From positions 298,894-362,893 of the forward strand of contig NZ_JACAPR010000013.1 in the NCBI RefSeq assembly GCF_013385635.1: DNA of 64,000 bases, given 5' to 3'. A model generated the notes under the pieces. That model had not been told where the DNA came from and made no database searches. It was given only the letters and a program-made list of their open reading frames with translations. Of this stretch, positions 16,537 through 25,252 are shown piece by piece (positions within the stretch are counted from its first letter, which is position 1; each line of letters begins with the position of its first letter). The DNA comes from Pseudomonas gingeri. Its GTDB lineage: Bacteria; Pseudomonadota; Gammaproteobacteria; Pseudomonadales; Pseudomonadaceae. The position numbers were made by a program, and so were the translations under genes.

Positions 16537-17739
16537 TCAAACGAGCGGCAGACGGCGGAAAGTGCCGGGCTTTTGCGGATCGTGGTATTTGTTCATCGGG
16601 CCGTGTTCGAGGAAGTGTTTATGGCCCTGCGCCAGGCGTTCCTGGGACAGCGTCACACCCAGGCCGTGCCCCTCTGGTACGCGCACGGTGTTGTGGCGTG
16701 GCACGAACGGCCCCTCTTCGATCACATCGGTCACCTGCATGCGAAACAGCGACTGATTCGGTTCGCGAATCCAGCCCAGCGCCGCACACAGATGCAGGTA
16801 CACCGCGCTGCCTACCCCCGAATCGCCGCTGTAGCACCAGAAGTCGATACCGGCGTGCTCGCAAGCGCCGATGAAGCGGACCAGTCGGCCGATACCGCCG
16901 AGGACCGCGGGGTTGCCGACAATCGCATCGGGCACCTTGTGCACCATCGCCCGGGCGATGTCAGTGTTATGGGTGGAAAACGGGATCGAGCAATGGCGGC
17001 GCAGTTCGATCATTTCATCGAGGGTCGAGACCGGGTCTTCCCAATTGCGCACGCCCAGTTCTTCCAGCGGACCAATCAGTCGCCGCGCCGTGGCCAGCGA
17101 GTAGGCCTGGTTCGAATCGATGCGCAGCATCACGTCATCCCCCAGGCGCTGGCGAATCAGCTCCAGCATGCGCAGGGACACTTTCGGGTCATGGGTGGAA
17201 AACTTGCCCTCGAAGAACGTCGTGCCGTAGGTCTCGTTGAGCATCACGCAGTAATCGGCCACCGCTTCCGGGGTCTGCTCGCCGCGTACCCGGGTGCCAT
17301 CCCGTTGCAGCGGGCCGTCGTTGCGCAAGGAGAAGTAGTCGGTAAACGGAATGTCCTTGCGTACCGCCCCGCCCAGCAGTTGATACAGCGGCTGCTTCCA
17401 GGCCTTGCCGCGCAGGTCCCACAGCGCCATCTCCACGGCACCGAAGGCGGTGATCCGGGCGTTGTCGTTGATGCTCTGGACCCCCGCGAAGTAAGGCAGG
17501 CAGAGGAACTCGGCGCCGGCGATATCAAAGGCATCATGGCCCAGCAGCTTCGGCGCGATCTGCTCGCGAATGATCGCTGCCGCCTGCCACGACGGCGCCT
17601 CTCCCAAGCCGACCAGTCCGTCCTCGGTTTCAACTTCGATAATGGTCGTGGAAAAGCCCGGCAGCTCACCGAACACCCAGACATAGGGGGCGTCCAGGGG
17701 CAGGTTGATGGGCGTGGCCTTGATGCTTTTGATCTTCAT
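16537..17739 (-). CDS. Enolase-superfamily (mandelate racemase/muconate lactonizing-like) enzyme
   Basis: A 400-residue protein with capping domain (1-120) and TIM barrel. Visible active-site positions are Lys179 (FEGKFSTHDP), metal ligands Asp208 and Asn210 (RIDSNQAYS) and Glu234 (NWEDPVS), and His257/Asn258 (STHNTDI). At the seventh strand, where many dehydratases have a His, it reads CYSGDSGVG. Members abstract the alpha proton of a carboxylate for racemisation, dehydration or epimerisation. As the first gene of the operon it may epimerise or dehydrate the substrate, recalling 4-hydroxyproline-betaine epimerase genes that also sit with Rieske demethylases. The substrate is unknown. Confidence 0.88.
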   Translation of the reverse strand: MKIKSIKATPINLPLDAPYVWVFGELPGFSTTIIEVETEDGLVGLGEAPSWQAAAIIREQIAPKLLGHDAFDIAGAEFLCLPYFAGVQSINDNARITAFGAVEMALWDLRGKAWKQPLYQLLGGAVRKDIPFTDYFSLRNDGPLQRDGTRVRGEQTPEAVADYCVMLNETYGTTFFEGKFSTHDPKVSLRMLELIRQRLGDDVMLRIDSNQAYSLATARRLIGPLEELGVRNWEDPVSTLDEMIELRRHCSIPFSTHNTDIARAMVHKVPDAIVGNPAVLGGIGRLVRFIGACEHAGIDFWCYSGDSGVGSAVYLHLCAALGWIREPNQSLFRMQVTDVIEEGPFVPRHNTVRVPEGHGLGVTLSQERLAQGHKHFLEHGPMNKYHDPQKPGTFRRLPLV

Positions 17740-17868
17740 CGCGTAGCGGCTCCAGAGAAGGGCAAGAGAAGCGGACTCACTGATGTATCCATGCGATAAA
17801 CAGCGTTATGTGAGTCGACCCAACTAAGCTAAGCTGCGCGGATACAAGAGTAAACGCGGTAAATTCTC

Positions 17869-18825
17869 ATGCGATCCATGCTTTCAGATCATGTATTGGA
17901 CAGCCCTGTCTTCAACCGGCGTTTGCCGCCCATGCACGCCCTGGAGGTGTTTGCCGCGGCGGCTCGTTGCGGCACCTTCAGTCGCGCCGCCAAGGAGCTG
18001 TTCGTCACCCAGAGTGCGATCAGTCGCCAGGTGCAACAGCTCGAAGAGCATCTGGGGGTCGTGCTGTTCATCCGCCACAAGACCGGCCTGCGCCTGACGC
18101 CTGAAGCAGAAGCACTGCTACCGGTGGTCGAAGACGCCTTTGCGCGCCTGACCAGCCTGTGCAACAGCCTGCGCAACGCCGGCCAGGTCCTGACCCTGCG
18201 CATGCCGCCGACCCTGGCGACACGCTGGTTCCTGCCGCTCTTGCCGGGGCTGCGTGCGATAATGCCGGACATGGACGTGCGGGTGACGACCTACGACGCC
18301 TGGGAGCCGCGGTTCGAAGACAGCGACGTGGACGCCGCGATCATTCAAGGTCGCGGGGACTGGAAAGACGTCGAAGCCATCCCCCTGATGCCGGAGCGAC
18401 TGACGCCGGTCTGTTCGGCGGAACTGGCCAAACACCTCACCGAGCCCGCTGGCCTGAAGCACTTGCCGCTGCTGCATTGCTTTCCGGTACAGGGCTGGAG
18501 CCGTTGGCTGGAAGCGGCTGGCGTAGAAGGCGTGGCAGCCCATCGAGGGCAATCGTTCGACACCCTGGACCTTGCGCTATCGGCGGCAACGCGCGGGCAC
18601 GGCGTCGCATTGGGGGACCTGAACCTGGTGCGCGAAAGCCTGAACGATGGCGTGCTGGTCGCGCCCTTTGATATCGAGCTCAACCAGGGTATTTCCTACT
18701 TTCTGATTTACCCGGCGCACCGGGCGCAGCTACCGAAAATTCGAGCCTTGAGAGAGTGGCTGCAGGCTGCGGCTGCCGGCAGTCATCCGATGTTGCATGA
18801 ACCGTTCGTTGACCCGATGGCGTGA
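17869..18825 (+). CDS. LysR-family regulator (GcvA-like) of the lyase/Rieske operon
   Basis: A 318-residue regulator with helix-turn-helix at about residues 30-55 (GTFSRAAKELFVTQSAISRQ), followed by a substrate-binding domain (TLRMPPTLATRWFLPLLPGL) of the GcvA type. It is divergent from the enolase-superfamily gene across 129 bp, the usual position for a LysR protein that activates the neighbouring operon in response to a pathway intermediate. ATG 17869 and 17878 are both possible. Confidence 0.92.
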   Translation: MRSMLSDHVLDSPVFNRRLPPMHALEVFAAAARCGTFSRAAKELFVTQSAISRQVQQLEEHLGVVLFIRHKTGLRLTPEAEALLPVVEDAFARLTSLCNSLRNAGQVLTLRMPPTLATRWFLPLLPGLRAIMPDMDVRVTTYDAWEPRFEDSDVDAAIIQGRGDWKDVEAIPLMPERLTPVCSAELAKHLTEPAGLKHLPLLHCFPVQGWSRWLEAAGVEGVAAHRGQSFDTLDLALSAATRGHGVALGDLNLVRESLNDGVLVAPFDIELNQGISYFLIYPAHRAQLPKIRALREWLQAAAAGSHPMLHEPFVDPMA

Positions 18826-18830
18826 CTGAC

Positions 18831-19790
18831 TTATGGCGAGAGGGTGTTTTTTGACTGACGATTGCCCTCTGTAAACAACGCTTGCAGTTGCCCGCTCATC
18901 CAGGCATGCCCGTCGCTGCGCGCGTATTTACTGTGGCTGTAGAGCTTCAGCGTGTAGGGAGGAATGGCAAACGGCGCCGGGTACAGGGCAATGGTGGTCG
19001 CCATTCGGAGTGTTTCAGCCGCATGACGAGGAATGGTCATCAGTAATTCGCTCCCGGCAATGATGAAGGGTGCGATCATCACCGCAGGAAGCTGCAAGGC
19101 GACCTTGCGCTTCAACCCCATGCCGTCCAGGACATGGTCGACCACGCCGCGCTTCTCACCCCAAGGCGTGATGACCGCATGTTTCTCGGCGAGATAGCGG
19201 GATAGATCCGGAGCCCCCTGGATTCTCGGATGCTGCTGGCTGGCAATGACAATGTACTCGCCCGTCAGCCAATCCTCGCTATCGACCCCGGCGGGCAGCG
19301 CGTCGCGATCCTCACTGTAGCCCAGGGCAAAATCGATACGCCCGCACGCCAAGTCCTCGATGGAGACCTTGCGGTCGGAGTAGACCACTCGCAAACACAG
19401 GTTCGGGGCAACCTGCTGAAGCCGGTCGACCAGCCCCGGCAACAAGGCAAATGCGGTGTAATCGGTCGCCGCGAAGACAAAGGTGCGCTGACTGGTTGCC
19501 GGATTGAAGGGCTCCCACTGGCCCAACTGATCGGAAAGAATTCTCAGGCTTTCACTCACCGCCGACGCCAACAGGTCTGCACGCTGGGTCGGATGCATGC
19601 GATTACCTTGTCGGATAAAAAGCTCATCGTTCAACGCCTCGCGCAAGCGGCCCAGGGCGTGGCTGAAAGCTGACGCGCTGATCGCCAGTTCGCTGGCGGC
19701 ATTCGTCACCGTTCGATTGCGATACAAGGCGTCAAACGTCAGCAGCAGATTGAGATCAAGACGGCGCAGCACTGAATGCATGATATTCAC
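18831..19790 (-). CDS. LysR-family regulator (NodD/LinR-like)
   Basis: A 319-residue LysR protein. The N-terminus LRRLDLNLLLTFDALYRNRT followed by AASELAISASAFSHALGRLR is that of the NodD/PcaQ/LinR-like group. The effector domain follows. It is convergent with the LysR at 17869 (5-bp gap) and divergent from the acetyltransferase at 19875. Targets may be the genes to its right (19.9-22.2 kb). Confidence 0.9.
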   Translation of the reverse strand: MNIMHSVLRRLDLNLLLTFDALYRNRTVTNAASELAISASAFSHALGRLREALNDELFIRQGNRMHPTQRADLLASAVSESLRILSDQLGQWEPFNPATSQRTFVFAATDYTAFALLPGLVDRLQQVAPNLCLRVVYSDRKVSIEDLACGRIDFALGYSEDRDALPAGVDSEDWLTGEYIVIASQQHPRIQGAPDLSRYLAEKHAVITPWGEKRGVVDHVLDGMGLKRKVALQLPAVMIAPFIIAGSELLMTIPRHAAETLRMATTIALYPAPFAIPPYTLKLYSHSKYARSDGHAWMSGQLQALFTEGNRQSKNTLSP

Positions 19791-19874
19791 TTTAAGCTGA
19801 AGAGATTGCAGTACATGCAGTGTATGGCTTCATCTAGCATCAGTCCTCCTTTTCTCAAGTGGATAGACATCATC

Positions 19875-20357
19875 GTGGAACTTCATATTCGTCCGGCCCG
19901 GCCCAGCGATGCGCCCCAGATCCTGGCCTTCATCACGGAACTGGCTGACTATGAACGGGCCAGGCAGGAAGTGACCGCCACCGTCCAAGACATCGAACGC
20001 ACGCTGTTTGCCGAGGGGGCAGCCGCGCATGCGCTGATCTGTTCGAGGGGCGATCAGCCCATCGGTTTTGCCCTGTACTTTTTCAGCTATTCCACCTGGC
20101 TGGGCCGCAATGGTCTTTATCTGGAGGACCTCTACATCAGCCCTGAACATCGGGGCGTTGGCGCCGGCAAGTTGTTGCTTCAGTTCCTCGCGCGTGAAGC
20201 GTGCAACAAAGGGTGTGGCCGATTTGAATGGAGCGTCCTGGATTGGAATGAGCCGGCCATTCAGTTCTATCAGTCCATTGGCGCCAAACCGCAACCCGAG
20301 TGGGTGCGTTATCGGATGGAAGGCGACACGCTCAACGCATTTGCAGGGCTCGCCTGA
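19875..20357 (+). CDS. GNAT-family N-acetyltransferase
   Basis: A 160-residue GNAT protein. GTG 19875 gives VELHIRPARPSDAPQILAFI, a normal N-terminus for the diamine acetyltransferase-like group; in-frame ATGs upstream add an unlikely leader. The acetyl-CoA site is LYISPEHRGVGAGKLLLQFL and the C-terminal motif is WNEPAIQFYQSIGAKP. Relatives acetylate amines such as spermidine or lysine analogues. The last 49 nt overlap the end of the convergent hydrolase gene. Confidence 0.88.
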   Translation: MELHIRPARPSDAPQILAFITELADYERARQEVTATVQDIERTLFAEGAAAHALICSRGDQPIGFALYFFSYSTWLGRNGLYLEDLYISPEHRGVGAGKLLLQFLAREACNKGCGRFEWSVLDWNEPAIQFYQSIGAKPQPEWVRYRMEGDTLNAFAGLA

Positions 20358-21301
20358 TACGGGGCGCGCTCATCCAGAAACGCTTGCACAGCCCCGAACA
20401 CCTGCCAACGATTGCGCTCCATGAACAGGCTGTGCGTCCCCTCACCGATTTCCACCCAGCGCCGATAGGCGGCCTGGGTCAGCTTCGAGAACACCGCACG
20501 AGACAACTCGAGCGGGCAGTCGCGATCACCGTCGGCGTGCACGATAAGCACCGGCACCCGGATCAGTGAAGGGTCGTACAGTGGCCGGCCGGCCGTCCAG
20601 AACTCCCGGCTGTCCTGCACCGTGCCATTGGGTGCCTTGAGTTGTGTTTCACCCGGCCCGAATGTGGCGTCGGCCCAGGCTTCGAACCATGCCTCGGGCA
20701 GCACCGCTGTCTGCCGCTCCTGCGGTACGCCATTCAACCAGCGGGACTTGGCCTCGGTGCGCTTGACGATGCGGTAGGCACCCAGCGTGCCGCCGTTGTC
20801 TGCCAGGCTTGGCGTTTCACGAAGCCACTGTGGCGCCACCAGCACCAACTTGACCACGGCCTCATTGTGCTCGGCGGTGTACCTCGCCATCAGCGAGGTG
20901 CCCCACGACCAGCCGATCAGGTTGATGCGACTGACCCCGCGACGCTGACGCACAAAGGCCACGGCGGCGGCCACATCGCTGGTTGCGACGGGAGCGCGCA
21001 CTACTGGAGGATTGTCCTCTGCCGGCTGCAACATTTCTGGCGGCTTGCTTGAGCGGCCATACCCGCGGACGTCGACCAGATAGGTGTCATAACCCTGTTG
21101 TGCCAGTTGATCCATCCAGGATTGGCCATCGAGTGCCAGGTCAAAGGTGCTGGAGGCCGGATACGTCGAGCCGGCCACGAACAGCAGCGTTTTTTCGCCC
21201 GACCAGGTCGCCAGATCCGCCCGGTGTTTATTGCGGACATACAGTTCGATCCCGGGTGTATCGCTGGGGATCATGAATTCGTTACAGGTGATGATGGACA
21301 T
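20309..21301 (-). CDS. Alpha/beta hydrolase
   Basis: A 330-residue alpha/beta-hydrolase fold protein. ATG 21301 is chosen for its GGAGAA ribosome binding site 6 nt upstream. The nucleophile elbow is GWSWGTSL (Ser near residue 141), the acid Asp is in LIVHADGDRDCP, and the His is in EGTHSLFME. The oxyanion region LFVAGSTYPASS differs from the common HGxP. It could hydrolyse an ester, lactone or C-C bond. It is followed upstream by the MBL gene (20 nt gap), a probable operon. Confidence 0.87.
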   Translation of the reverse strand: MSIITCNEFMIPSDTPGIELYVRNKHRADLATWSGEKTLLFVAGSTYPASSTFDLALDGQSWMDQLAQQGYDTYLVDVRGYGRSSKPPEMLQPAEDNPPVVRAPVATSDVAAAVAFVRQRRGVSRINLIGWSWGTSLMARYTAEHNEAVVKLVLVAPQWLRETPSLADNGGTLGAYRIVKRTEAKSRWLNGVPQERQTAVLPEAWFEAWADATFGPGETQLKAPNGTVQDSREFWTAGRPLYDPSLIRVPVLIVHADGDRDCPLELSRAVFSKLTQAAYRRWVEIGEGTHSLFMERNRWQVFGAVQAFLDERAPYQASPANALSVSPSIR

Positions 21302-21320
21302 CGAAGGTTCTCCCATGGAC

Positions 21321-22190
21321 TCAGATAAACCGCCAGTCAAACTGGCCGCCCGCCTCGGTCACAAGACCGGCGGAGGTGTTGGCGAAGTGGCTGGTGAACA
21401 CCGTCAAGCCGCGCTCTGCCGCCTGCTCCAGCAGCCAGCGACGTGAGGCTCGGGCCTGTTCCGGGTGGCTGCAAAAACAACTGTTCCACTCGGGCCGAAA
21501 CACCTGCAAGGGTTGGTGCATGATGTCACCACTGAACAGCCCGCCCTGGGCGTGATGCAACAGCTCGATGGCCAGGTGGCCGACGCTGTGGCCCGGTGTC
21601 GGGTGGATCAGCAACGTATCGCTGATCAGGCCTTCGTTGTCGACGATCAGCGCCTGGCCCTTCTCTATCACCGGCAGCACGCTGTCTTCGAACACATTGG
21701 CGTTGAACCCCTCCTGGCCGATCTGGTTGAGCCAATACTCATGTTCGGCCCTGGAAAAAACGTACTTCGCGTTGGGGAACGTCGGCACCCAGCGTCCGTC
21801 CACCAACCGGGTGTTCCAACCGCAGTGGTCGGCGTGCAGGTGGGTACACATCACATAGTCCACCGACTCGGGGGTCACACCGGCCTCGGCCAGGCGCTCC
21901 AGAAACGGCAGTTCCTGCTGGTGAAAGCGCGGCATGCCGGGCCGCTCCTTGTGGTTGCCGGCACAGCTGTCGATCAGGATCGTGTGGTGTGGCGTCTTGA
22001 CCACCCAGGTGTGAATACTGGCGATAAAGCGGTTCAACAAAGGGTCGAAGCAGTCCGGCACCATCAGCGTTCGGTGCGGCTCCAACGCCTGAGAGTCCCA
22101 GTCCGGGTACAGCATCTCCGGGGTAAATCCGGGGCCACGCTGCTCGGTGACCCGGGTCACCGAGACGTTGCCAAAATGGTAGGTGCACAT
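21321..22190 (-). CDS. MBL-fold metallo-hydrolase (lactonase-like)
   Basis: A 289-residue metallo-beta-lactamase-fold enzyme with the metal motif THLHADHCGW (HxHxDH, around residue 115) and later ligands in HPTPGHSVGHLAIEL and the FSGDIMHQP aspartate. The length and TPGHSVGH motif resemble quorum-quenching or hydroxy-acid lactonases and related hydrolases. It leads a two-gene leftward unit with the alpha/beta hydrolase and is divergent from the LysR at 22290, its likely regulator. Confidence 0.88.
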   Translation of the reverse strand: MCTYHFGNVSVTRVTEQRGPGFTPEMLYPDWDSQALEPHRTLMVPDCFDPLLNRFIASIHTWVVKTPHHTILIDSCAGNHKERPGMPRFHQQELPFLERLAEAGVTPESVDYVMCTHLHADHCGWNTRLVDGRWVPTFPNAKYVFSRAEHEYWLNQIGQEGFNANVFEDSVLPVIEKGQALIVDNEGLISDTLLIHPTPGHSVGHLAIELLHHAQGGLFSGDIMHQPLQVFRPEWNSCFCSHPEQARASRRWLLEQAAERGLTVFTSHFANTSAGLVTEAGGQFDWRFI

Positions 22191-22289
22191 GCGGTTCGAT
22201 CTCCAAGCCGTTACCGGTCGATGGGGAAAATGTTATATAGCCGCCCCTTGTCGGTGAAATCGACTCTCAGGATACGAGGCATAAGCACG

Positions 22290-23195
22290 ATGAATATCAC
22301 CGGTCATAACCTGGCATTGCTGGCCTCCCTCAGTACCCTGCTTGATGAACGCAATGTCACCCGCGCGGCGGCCCGCCTGGCCATCAGCCAGCCGGCGCTC
22401 TCGGCACAACTGTCGAGGCTGCGCGATCTGTTCGGCGACCCGCTGCTCACCCCGGCGCTCTCGGGCAAAGGCATGATCCTCACCCCTCACGGCGCCCGCT
22501 TGCAGGAGCCTTTGCGCCTGGCGTTGCAAGCGCTGGAAGACGTGATCAACCACACGCCCGAGTTCGATCCCCAGACCGCACAGCGGACGTTTTCGATTGC
22601 CGCCAACGACAATGCGGGGGCCATTATCGGCCCCCGTCTGATCCAGTTGACCCGTGCAGCGGGCTGTCAGGACATTCGCTTTGCGTTTCGCGGCCTCGAC
22701 AAGCACAGGCTGGCCGAACAATTGGAAAACGGCGAAATCGATGTTGCCCTGACCTCCAGGGACGCCGTGGCCAAAGCCTCCCAGCAGCCGTTGCTGGAAG
22801 AGGAATTCAGGATGGCGCAGCGCATCGGCCATCCACGTGGCACACGACCGCCGTCGCTGGAGGAGTACACGCAGCTCGAACATGTGATCGTGTCAGGCGA
22901 TGGCGGGGGTTTTCGCGGATTCGTGGATGACGCGTTGTCGGAACACGGGCTCAGCCGGCGCGTGGGGGTTTCCGTGCAGTACTACAGCCTGGTGCCGGTG
23001 ATGTTGCAGGCGACCGACCTGGTCTGCACCTTGCCGGCACAGTTCCTGGCGCGTTATGCCGGGACCCTGGAGTCTTTCCCCCTGCCCGTCCAGGTGCGGC
23101 GCTACAACCTGTATGCCACCTGGCACTCACGGTTCGACAAGGACGCCGCCCACTGCTGGCTGCGCAAGATGCTGGAAGCCGCTGCCCAGGCTTGA
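22290..23195 (+). CDS. LysR-family regulator
   Basis: A 301-residue LysR regulator starting at ATG 22290; the open frame extends far upstream but that part is opposite the MBL gene. Helix-turn-helix NVTRAAARLAISQPALSAQL lies near residues 22-41. The effector-binding domain shows TFSIAANDNAGAIIGPRLIQ. The 99-bp divergent spacer to the MBL gene suggests it controls the hydrolase pair. It is the third LysR within 5.5 kb. Confidence 0.92.
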   Translation: MNITGHNLALLASLSTLLDERNVTRAAARLAISQPALSAQLSRLRDLFGDPLLTPALSGKGMILTPHGARLQEPLRLALQALEDVINHTPEFDPQTAQRTFSIAANDNAGAIIGPRLIQLTRAAGCQDIRFAFRGLDKHRLAEQLENGEIDVALTSRDAVAKASQQPLLEEEFRMAQRIGHPRGTRPPSLEEYTQLEHVIVSGDGGGFRGFVDDALSEHGLSRRVGVSVQYYSLVPVMLQATDLVCTLPAQFLARYAGTLESFPLPVQVRRYNLYATWHSRFDKDAAHCWLRKMLEAAAQA

Positions 23196-23211
23196 GCGGC
23201 GGTGAAGGGAT

Positions 23212-23556
23212 CTACCCCAACCTGACGATATCCACCGAGATTTCCACCGCGGTGACGGCGCTCCGGTTTTCGAGCCAGTGCGTGGTGTTTCTGTCCTCCG
23301 GCCAGCCCACTCCGGGGCCGTAGTCCGTGGCGATGCCATCGCGATGGTCGGTGAGCGTGCCTTGCAGGATGTAGACGGTGCCGGGCCGGTCCTTGTGATC
23401 ATGGACGGGCCCGAAGACTCCTCCCGGCTCGATGGTCACCTTGCGCATCCGTAGCTGACGCCCGGCCATGCCCTCGATCTCAGGGCCCAGGTCAATCGTT
23501 GCCAGTAACTCCACCGTGACGCCTCGTGTCGCGGGTACCGCCTGCTCGTTGCTCAT
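23212..23556 (-). CDS. Cupin-domain protein
   Basis: A 114-residue single cupin. The metal-binding motif 1 appears as GPVHDHKDRPGTVYILQGTL (around residues 49-68) and motif 2 near NTTHWLENRS. Small cupins of this sort act as isomerases, lyases or dioxygenases, or sense ligands. It is convergent with the LysR at 22290. Role within the catabolic region unknown. Confidence 0.8.
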   Translation of the reverse strand: MSNEQAVPATRGVTVELLATIDLGPEIEGMAGRQLRMRKVTIEPGGVFGPVHDHKDRPGTVYILQGTLTDHRDGIATDYGPGVGWPEDRNTTHWLENRSAVTAVEISVDIVRLG

Positions 23557-23828
23557 CGTCGTCTGCTCCCGTGTGGGCAGCGTCTGACTGTCATTGGAAA
23601 CCCCGGGCGCTGCCTCTATCAGTGAAGCTCACTTTGGCGATCGGGGCGCCAGTAAACCGGTTTTCCTCCCGTGTTATTCACATCTGCACACTCCATGACC
23701 CACGCATTGCACGCCCCATTCCCATCAATAAAAGTGATTTATTGACGAGAGTATTTGTCGCTTTTTTTGCAGATTCACAATCACTACTTTGAGCGGACAA
23801 CACCCATAAAAAAATAAGGTCTGCCCCC

Positions 23829-25175
23829 ATGTCCATGCCTGAAATCATAAAGCCTGCTGTGCGCAGCAATTACCGCTGGGTGGTCGCGACCCTGATTTTT
23901 CTGATTTACACCATCGCCGCCGCCGACAGGGCCAACCTGGGTGTTGCGCTGCCGTTTATTCGCAAAGAGTTCGAGATGAGCAACACCGAGGCCGGCGGCT
24001 TGATGAGCCTGTTTCTGCTGGCCTATGCCCTGGTACAGATTCCCTCCGGCTTTGCCTTCGGTCGCTTCGGTGTCAGCCGGATCCTGCCGGGGGCCATGGT
24101 ACTGACCTCAATGCTGACGGGCCTGGTGGGCACAGCCAGTTCACTGCTTGCCCTCAAGTTGTATCGCCTGGGCCTGGGCGTCGCTGAAGGTCCCCTGCCG
24201 ATCAGCATGACCACGACCATCAACAACTGGTTTCCCCCACAGGAAAAGGGCACGGCTTCCGGGATCTTCCTGTCCGCCGTCAAGTTCGGTCCGGTGATCG
24301 TGCCACCTCTTTGCGCCGTGATCATTTCGGTCTGGGGCTGGCGAGAAATCTTCTACTTTTTTGCCGTGCCCGGCATCGTCCTGGCGGTGGTCTGGTACTT
24401 CGTCGTCAGCGATCATCCCGCCCGCAGCCGGTTCGTCAACGCCGCCGAGCTCAGCTACATCACTGAAACAACCGACAGCGCCCAGGCGACTCAACAAACC
24501 TGCCCCAAAAAGGCCCCGTCCTGGCTGGGAAAACTTGACCGGTTCATACGGGCTCGCCAGGAAACGCCACTGGAAACCAACAAACAGGTGTTCACCTCCT
24601 GGAACATCTGGGGTTGCGCCACCAGCTACTGCTTCCAACTGGGCGTATCGAGCGTATTGCTGGCCTGGATTCCGACCTACCTGATGACCGTCAAACACTT
24701 CTCGATCATGAACATGGGGCTGGTATCGGCGGCGCCCTGGGTGGGTGCCGTGCTTGGCAACCTGATCGGCGGTTTCTGCTCGGATCGATTCTTGGGCGGG
24801 CGGCGCAAGCCCGGGATGTTGCTGTCGGCACTGGGGACATCGCTGATGATGTACCTGCTGATCAGTTCGCCTGCCGAACCGCTGGCCTATGGATTGTTGC
24901 TGCTGCTGACCGGTGTCGTCCTCAGTCTGGGCTTCTCGTCCTACATGGTTTATCCGATGGGGTTGGCGACCAAAAAGACATTCCCCATCGCCAACGCCAT
25001 CGTGAACATGATCGGTCAGCTGGGCGCCGCGGCCACACCTTTCATCACCGGCCTGCTGCTGGATCACTATGGCTGGAACTATGTGTTTGCCTGGCTGGCG
25101 ATCGGCTCATTGATCAGTTTCATCCTCCTGCTGACCATCTCCGAGCCACGGGCGCGGTCAAGCGCCGCTGATTGA
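23829..25175 (+). CDS. MFS transporter, anion:cation symporter (ACS) type
   Basis: A 448-residue carrier with 12 predicted membrane helices. The N-terminal RWVVATLIFLIYTIAAADRA and LALKLYRLGLGVAEGPLPIS are typical of the ACS family, which imports organic anions such as sugar acids, phthalate or hydroxy-aromatic acids with protons. A cytoplasmic loop of about 50 residues (190-245) separates the halves. It precedes the RraA-family gene by 77 bp, so the pair probably forms an operon importing and cleaving a carboxylic acid. Confidence 0.9.
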   Translation: MSMPEIIKPAVRSNYRWVVATLIFLIYTIAAADRANLGVALPFIRKEFEMSNTEAGGLMSLFLLAYALVQIPSGFAFGRFGVSRILPGAMVLTSMLTGLVGTASSLLALKLYRLGLGVAEGPLPISMTTTINNWFPPQEKGTASGIFLSAVKFGPVIVPPLCAVIISVWGWREIFYFFAVPGIVLAVVWYFVVSDHPARSRFVNAAELSYITETTDSAQATQQTCPKKAPSWLGKLDRFIRARQETPLETNKQVFTSWNIWGCATSYCFQLGVSSVLLAWIPTYLMTVKHFSIMNMGLVSAAPWVGAVLGNLIGGFCSDRFLGGRRKPGMLLSALGTSLMMYLLISSPAEPLAYGLLLLLTGVVLSLGFSSYMVYPMGLATKKTFPIANAIVNMIGQLGAAATPFITGLLLDHYGWNYVFAWLAIGSLISFILLLTISEPRARSSAAD

Positions 25176-25252
25176 ACCGCCCACTGAATAAAACCGAGCC
25201 GTTCGCTTGAGCGGCTTGTGCATCAACGATTCCATCACCGCGAGAGTTAGCT

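Noticed and set aside
21465..22289. Long upstream extension of the LysR frame
   Set aside because: It lies opposite the MBL-hydrolase gene, has no ribosome binding site, and LysR proteins start at the ATG 22290 helix-turn-helix region.
24141..25067. A 308-codon minus-strand frame
   Set aside because: Antisense shadow of the MFS transporter; Gln/His/Gly-rich without domains.
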